From Amphirosellinia nigrospora (lineage: Eukaryota; Ascomycota; Sordariomycetes; Xylariales; Xylariaceae): DNA of 64,000 nt. The notes beneath the pieces are model-generated. The model saw nothing but the letters and a program-made list of their open reading frames with translations. It searched no databases and had not been told where the DNA came from. Positions 59,621-64,000 of this stretch are shown piece after piece (positions within the stretch are counted from its first letter, which is position 1; each line of letters opens with the position of its first letter). The DNA lies in NCBI GenBank assembly GCA_004123355.1, contig SCHM01000004.1:1612001-1676000 (forward strand), read 5' to 3'. The translations under genes were made by a program, and so were the position numbers.

Positions 59621-62600
59621 GCTTAATCCGCTGCATGGTTCTTTGTACAATATCAATGGTACTAAGATAGCCATTTCCCCTGATTGTGATGAAATCGATA
59701 AGTCACAATAGTCCAGAAGTATCAAAAATGTGCCCCGAACAAGAAGACTGGCAGCCTCTCTCCAATATAACTTTTAGTTCTTGCTCTCGGCGGAATTTAT
59801 CTAGAGTTAAGTAAGTCTGGCTGGCTAGATCATTAATACGATCCGGTGGTGGTTGGAAAGATGGCGGGGACGGATGGCGTTTCAATGAGGCTGGATTCGG
59901 TTATCGTTCAAACTTTAAATATTTTAGACTACTAGATCAACACTCAAGTCACCTTCGCAAAACATGAGTAAACTCGGCTTAGTTTACTGGTTTGTCATGA
60001 ATTACTAGTGAGACCTAGTGTTGATATAAGTCAGGGGAGGTCTCGGATTGTTGCGTGGCGGTTTTCGTGCTTTGTGCTTTGGTGTTTCGGGCTGGTGCGA
60101 GGGGTGGTGGAATATTCTCGACCACCACAAACTATTTATCTTGAGGCTGAACAATACCGTACGGCTGCTCCCTCCGGGTTAGAAAGACCCGGCTACCAAT
60201 ATGTCGATGGGTTGCGCATGTGACTTCTTCGTCTGAGCTTTGACGAAATCCGAGGCAACGACGGCTCAAGGACGGGATCTCATGGGGTAACAAGGGTGTT
60301 GATAGGTGTAATAGTCTTCGCATGCAAGTACGATAGTGCCGCTGCAGCAGAACAAGGCCAATGCTCTACACACGGCACCGATATTGAACTGATGATGTGG
60401 ATGGTTTGATAATAAGGTATTGGCGGATTGACAACAAGTCAACGTTTGGAGTGGATTGCAAGGAGTCGTGCGAAAGATGAAATTGACTCCCTAAGCTCAT
60501 GGCGGCCAATTATTAATCATCTCCTCGAAGAGAATACCAACTTGGAGTTGGAAAGGGTCAACAGAGAGTTAAGTAGTAGCATCCCCTACTGTATTATTGA
60601 CTAGGGTGGTCGATATCCCTTCTACGAATGTGTAGCTAGTATGAAATTGCATCTACCTTAGGATACCTTTCCCAAGGCCCAAGCGACACTGCAAGTAGAG
60701 AATGCGTCCGTTCACCATGATGTTCGATAATGCCTAGTCTACGAGTATGAAAGCGAGTATTCTGTTCGGGGAGTATGTAACGGTGTTGCTCACACGCCAG
60801 CTGCGTCGTTTGACAACTAGTCAAAGGCATTGTGATCAGAGTACATAACCAGTTGAGGAGACCTCTTTCTCATTGGAACAGAAAAGTGTTTATGCCTTAT
60901 CTGGCCCATGCTATGACAATCCCTAGTGTAGCATTGCAGTAGCGGATAGTTGATGAGGGCAACGGGGGATATCTTCCATGTCTAAACAAAGAGTGAACTT
61001 ATCGAATATAGGTTGAGGCCTCAAGGAGCCAGGAATAACGGACGAAAGTAGAAGACCCCTGTCAAAACAACACCAAATCTAGGCCTCGAAAACATAATAA
61101 GGCGAAGGGTTGGACATATCAAGACTAGGATCGCGCAGGGGGAACTGTCCTAGTGTAGTGTATCTGCACCACATTGAGTTGGCATCCCTGAAGAATGCGC
61201 CCTGGCGTCATGAAAGCCGAGAACGCCGGAAGGATCCGGTCACGGATCTTTGCTTTCTCAGCAGTCAAAGCGGACCTGGAGATTTACAATACCTCGTTAT
61301 GATGCCGTTCTTGTTGTGGACTTAAACAAATCAGATCAACGTCGTTTCGAAGCTCCCTTCCACTCCCGCCTCATAACAACCGTAATCACCTTAAACTAGC
61401 CTGCCTACGTTCTTAACGAGACCAATATCAAGTTAATAGACCTTTCTCATTGGATTGGCTGTTACCAGCTTCCCCTCCACGCACCCAAGAGTCCCGTTCC
61501 TGCGTTGAGGGTTGGGATAAATCGCGTGCACAGACACCAGTGAGCAGCTGACAGGCTACAGGGTTGAGCGCAGGGTAGCATAAAACGTACATAACGTCCG
61601 AACATGGAGTAGGGGTAGCGCGATTTATGGCAAACATCACCAGCGCCTCTTTGCTTCGGGTCCGGGGGAGTGTATGATGACTAATTTATTATCTTTTAAG
61701 TCGTCTCCAATGAGTGGTACGATAGCAAAGGCTGGGTAATTAATTAGCACATGAATTACGATTCATTGTCAAGACTACTAGGTTAGGTAAGTTCGCTAAG
61801 TTGGTTTAGAGACTCTAGATAAGTAGGCCGTGAAACGATGGCTTACGTTACATTATAGACATTGGAACCAAACCTGGAATATAACTGGTATACGGTCCGT
61901 GTGTTGCAGTGATGCTCCATATATATCCCGTTTCCGTCCTAACAAGAGACAAGCAGTGCTGGAACTGGGAATAGGGCTAGATGATCTCCGATATTACGTG
62001 CTACGATGTCTCTACACGTATGGGATGCTCATGGTCTCCGAGAGGTGTGGCAGAAGCTGTGGCGTTTGTGGTCTCCTCATCCTTAGAAGATTGACATGTT
62101 CCATTACGTCTGTCTTGGTTCTTGTATGCGATGACATAACAGCACTATGCCATCATCATGCTACATTCGGGTATCGTGATGCAAGCGGTATCTTTCACGA
62201 GTTTGGGCTTCGATGCGTCAGATATCACAGAGCAAACTTGAAGTTATAATAGCACCTCTCACACTATTTTGAGGATGCTCGTTAGATTTCCAAGTTCGAT
62301 ATAGGCGAGGCTCCGAGAACGGCAGAGGAGAGATTGTAGCAATATGTTCTTCCATTTCATGTCTTCTTGGGTACTGGGCCTTGCTTACGTTGCCCGTAAG
62401 ACTAGGTCGATGTAAGCATACTGACGGTAGCCCCTCTTCATGATCTTTTTCTCTACACCCTCGAGCCAGGCCGGGGACCGGTTTGAAGGTAGTTTCGGCC
62501 ATCGCGCAAAGGCTCATCTACAACTGGCTGGCGCAGCAAGAGTTCTAATAACGGTGTTGAGCTGGCTATTTTGTTTCATAAGAGTTCATCTCCCGCTGAC

Positions 62601-63967
62601 CGACACCTATTGAGTGATGTTTCTCGGACTATATAGAGTCGAAGGCAGATCCAGGCTTTTTTTCCTCTTTTCAATTTGGCAAGAGTATAAATCTTTAACG
62701 TGCTCTCTGATCAGTTCGGAGCACCTTGGTTTGTAACAGTTGTCAATTTGACGTTGTACTGGAAATTTACCAAAACACTCATGTGAATCAAATTACCACT
62801 AGCAAACAGGTTGTTGCGTCAGGTACTCAGCATTTGCCTTGATCATCGTTTTATCGCTTCCAACTAGAGTTCCGCAGCTTGTCTTGGGTTTGCTGATTTA
62901 GAGAACTCGTTGGTGGGGGATTAGGTATTGTGATACGCAACAATCGTGGACCTTTGGGCTCTATTTGGCAAATGAATGATCTGCCCTTCCAGCACTGGTG
63001 ATACCGATTAATGACAAAACTTTATCTCCTAACGTCCTTATCCTTATAGCTACAAGCTCGCTGGAACAACAACTTTGTTAATGAGGGGAGAGAGGCGCGC
63101 AAATATTATCATAGCAGACAAAATTGTAGCTATAGCATTAATAAATAGATTAGCACCGTGGTAGTTGAAGGGGACAATAATAGACGAGTCTTGGTGAGCC
63201 AGGTTAAATATCTGATCGTGGTGTATTCACCTACTATGAACAATCACCCGATTGCAACCTTGATAGTCTATTTCTGTATCCCAAGGCGGGCGACTAGTCA
63301 ATGTATTTGGCTCTAGATAGAGATAGATGGAGGCGCATAGGTCGTGATAATGTACAGAATGACCTGTTGTTTAGTAATTACTACCTAGTTGTGTAAGTCC
63401 TGACATTCTGCAGGTTTGAGCTGTTATTAAGTTTAAATATTAGTTCTGGATGCCCTATCATCATGATAATTCAATTTGTCCATACTCAATAGTCCAAAGG
63501 TATGCCGCAGACAGCCGGAATGCCATATTCAGGTGTGGCCTGCTGCAACTGTTATCTTGACAGAAAAATATAGGTCTACCTAGGTAGGTACTAAGTACAG
63601 TATCGCTGGCTGGTACCTACCTAAAGTACTTACTGCCTACGTTAAAAACCACCTAAGTAACCTAAATAGTTGCTAAGCTGTCATATAAAGTGGTAGGTAC
63701 AGAGGACCCATGTAAAGTGGGGTTGCTGTGTGTCCTTGTTGTGTCGCCCTTGCCTTGCGGTCCAGTGTATGCGATGCCTGCCTCGTGCCTGTAGTCCACT
63801 CCGCTGACCTTTTCTGCTCTCCCGCGTCAGGCTCGCTCATTCGTTCCGCCCATCTAGCATTCAGGCTTTCTTTCGTCCACCCTCCAAACGACGCCTCACC
63901 AACTCAACAGCGCCTGTCCCCCTTGTTGATTGTCGAGTCAGCAGTTCCTATCGATCGCGACTGCTTT
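59621..63967. other. Gene-poor right arm, 4.3 kb
   Basis: No convincing gene. The largest frames (61830-62249 + and 62218-62517 -) lack motifs and suitable starts. A small hairpin (AGTAAACT/AGTTTACT) occurs near 59966-59987. TACCTA/GGTACC words cluster at 63570-63660. From about 63720 the + strand becomes CT-rich, which suggests the promoter and leader of a gene starting at the right edge. Confidence 0.5.
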
Positions 63968-64000
63968 ATGGCCTCGGCATTGGCCCCAGCCAGCATGCAG
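63968..64000 (+). CDS. Possible start of a gene running off the window
   Basis: ATG at 63968 follows about 250 bases of CT-rich leader-like DNA and opens MASALAPASMQ, uninterrupted to the window end. Only 11 codons are visible, so neither the start nor the product can be confirmed. Confidence 0.35.
   Translation, partial: MASALAPASMQ

Noticed and set aside
61830-62249. 139-codon + strand open frame
   Set aside because: GTG start, no domain, and surrounding DNA shows no promoter-like or splice features.

Overview
The window looks like chromosomal DNA from a filamentous ascomycete (Pezizomycotina, most likely Sordariomycetes). Genes are split by short introns of about 50-200 bp with GTAAGT/GTATGT-type donors and CTAAC/CTGAC-like branch points. 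The products are single-copy eukaryotic housekeeping proteins, and the intergenic DNA is full of TAGGTACCTA-like words. I see no bacterial, organellar, rRNA or tRNA gene, and no recognisable biosynthetic cluster.

Layout, left to right: an AT-rich stretch (1 to about 370); elongin A (+, 835-2145); NEDD8/RUB1 (-, 3070-3850); prohibitin-2 (-, 4404-5429), head to head with the RNA15/CstF64 cleavage factor (+, 6239-7275); a CorA/Mnr2-type Mg transporter (+, 8508-11059); protoporphyrinogen oxidase (-, 12088-14295); Nab2-like poly(A)-binding zinc-finger protein (-, 15008-16572); a CYP52-like P450 (-, 17543-19379); secreted GH20 beta-hexosaminidase (-, 21028-22905); aldehyde dehydrogenase (-, 25161-27121); an ARO8-type aminotransferase (-, 27887-30121); a GPI-anchored GH16 Crh transglycosylase (-, 31891-33391). 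A gene-poor island (33.4-38.5 kb) carries a 512-bp non-autonomous DNA transposon with 51-bp inverted ends and a 9-bp target duplication. Then come topoisomerase I (-, 38538-41549), head to head with ATP synthase gamma (+, 43009-44131); an LSD1-type demethylase with C-terminal HMG box (-, 45680-48975); VPS33 (-, 50114-52296); a UBE2W-like E2 enzyme (-, 52944-53552); a CaM kinase (+, 55762-57331); a conserved protein of unknown function (-, 58052-59620); about 4 kb without a convincing gene; and the possible first codons of another gene at the right edge.

The genes do not form a pathway. Loose themes are mRNA 3' end formation and export (CstF64, Nab2), transcription and chromatin (elongin A, Top1, LSD1), mitochondrial function (Phb2, Atp3, protoporphyrinogen oxidase, perhaps ALDH), ubiquitin-like modification (NEDD8, UBE2W; elongin A is linked to cullin ligases in other species), and cell wall turnover (GH16, GH20).

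The most striking property is technical or evolutionary: many strongly conserved genes are interrupted by single-base shifts, often a lost G or C in a short run. NEDD8, the GH16 gene, ATP synthase gamma and the CaM kinase read cleanly. Residual assembly error is the simplest explanation. CDS spans are therefore given for the whole gene, and the affected places are noted.
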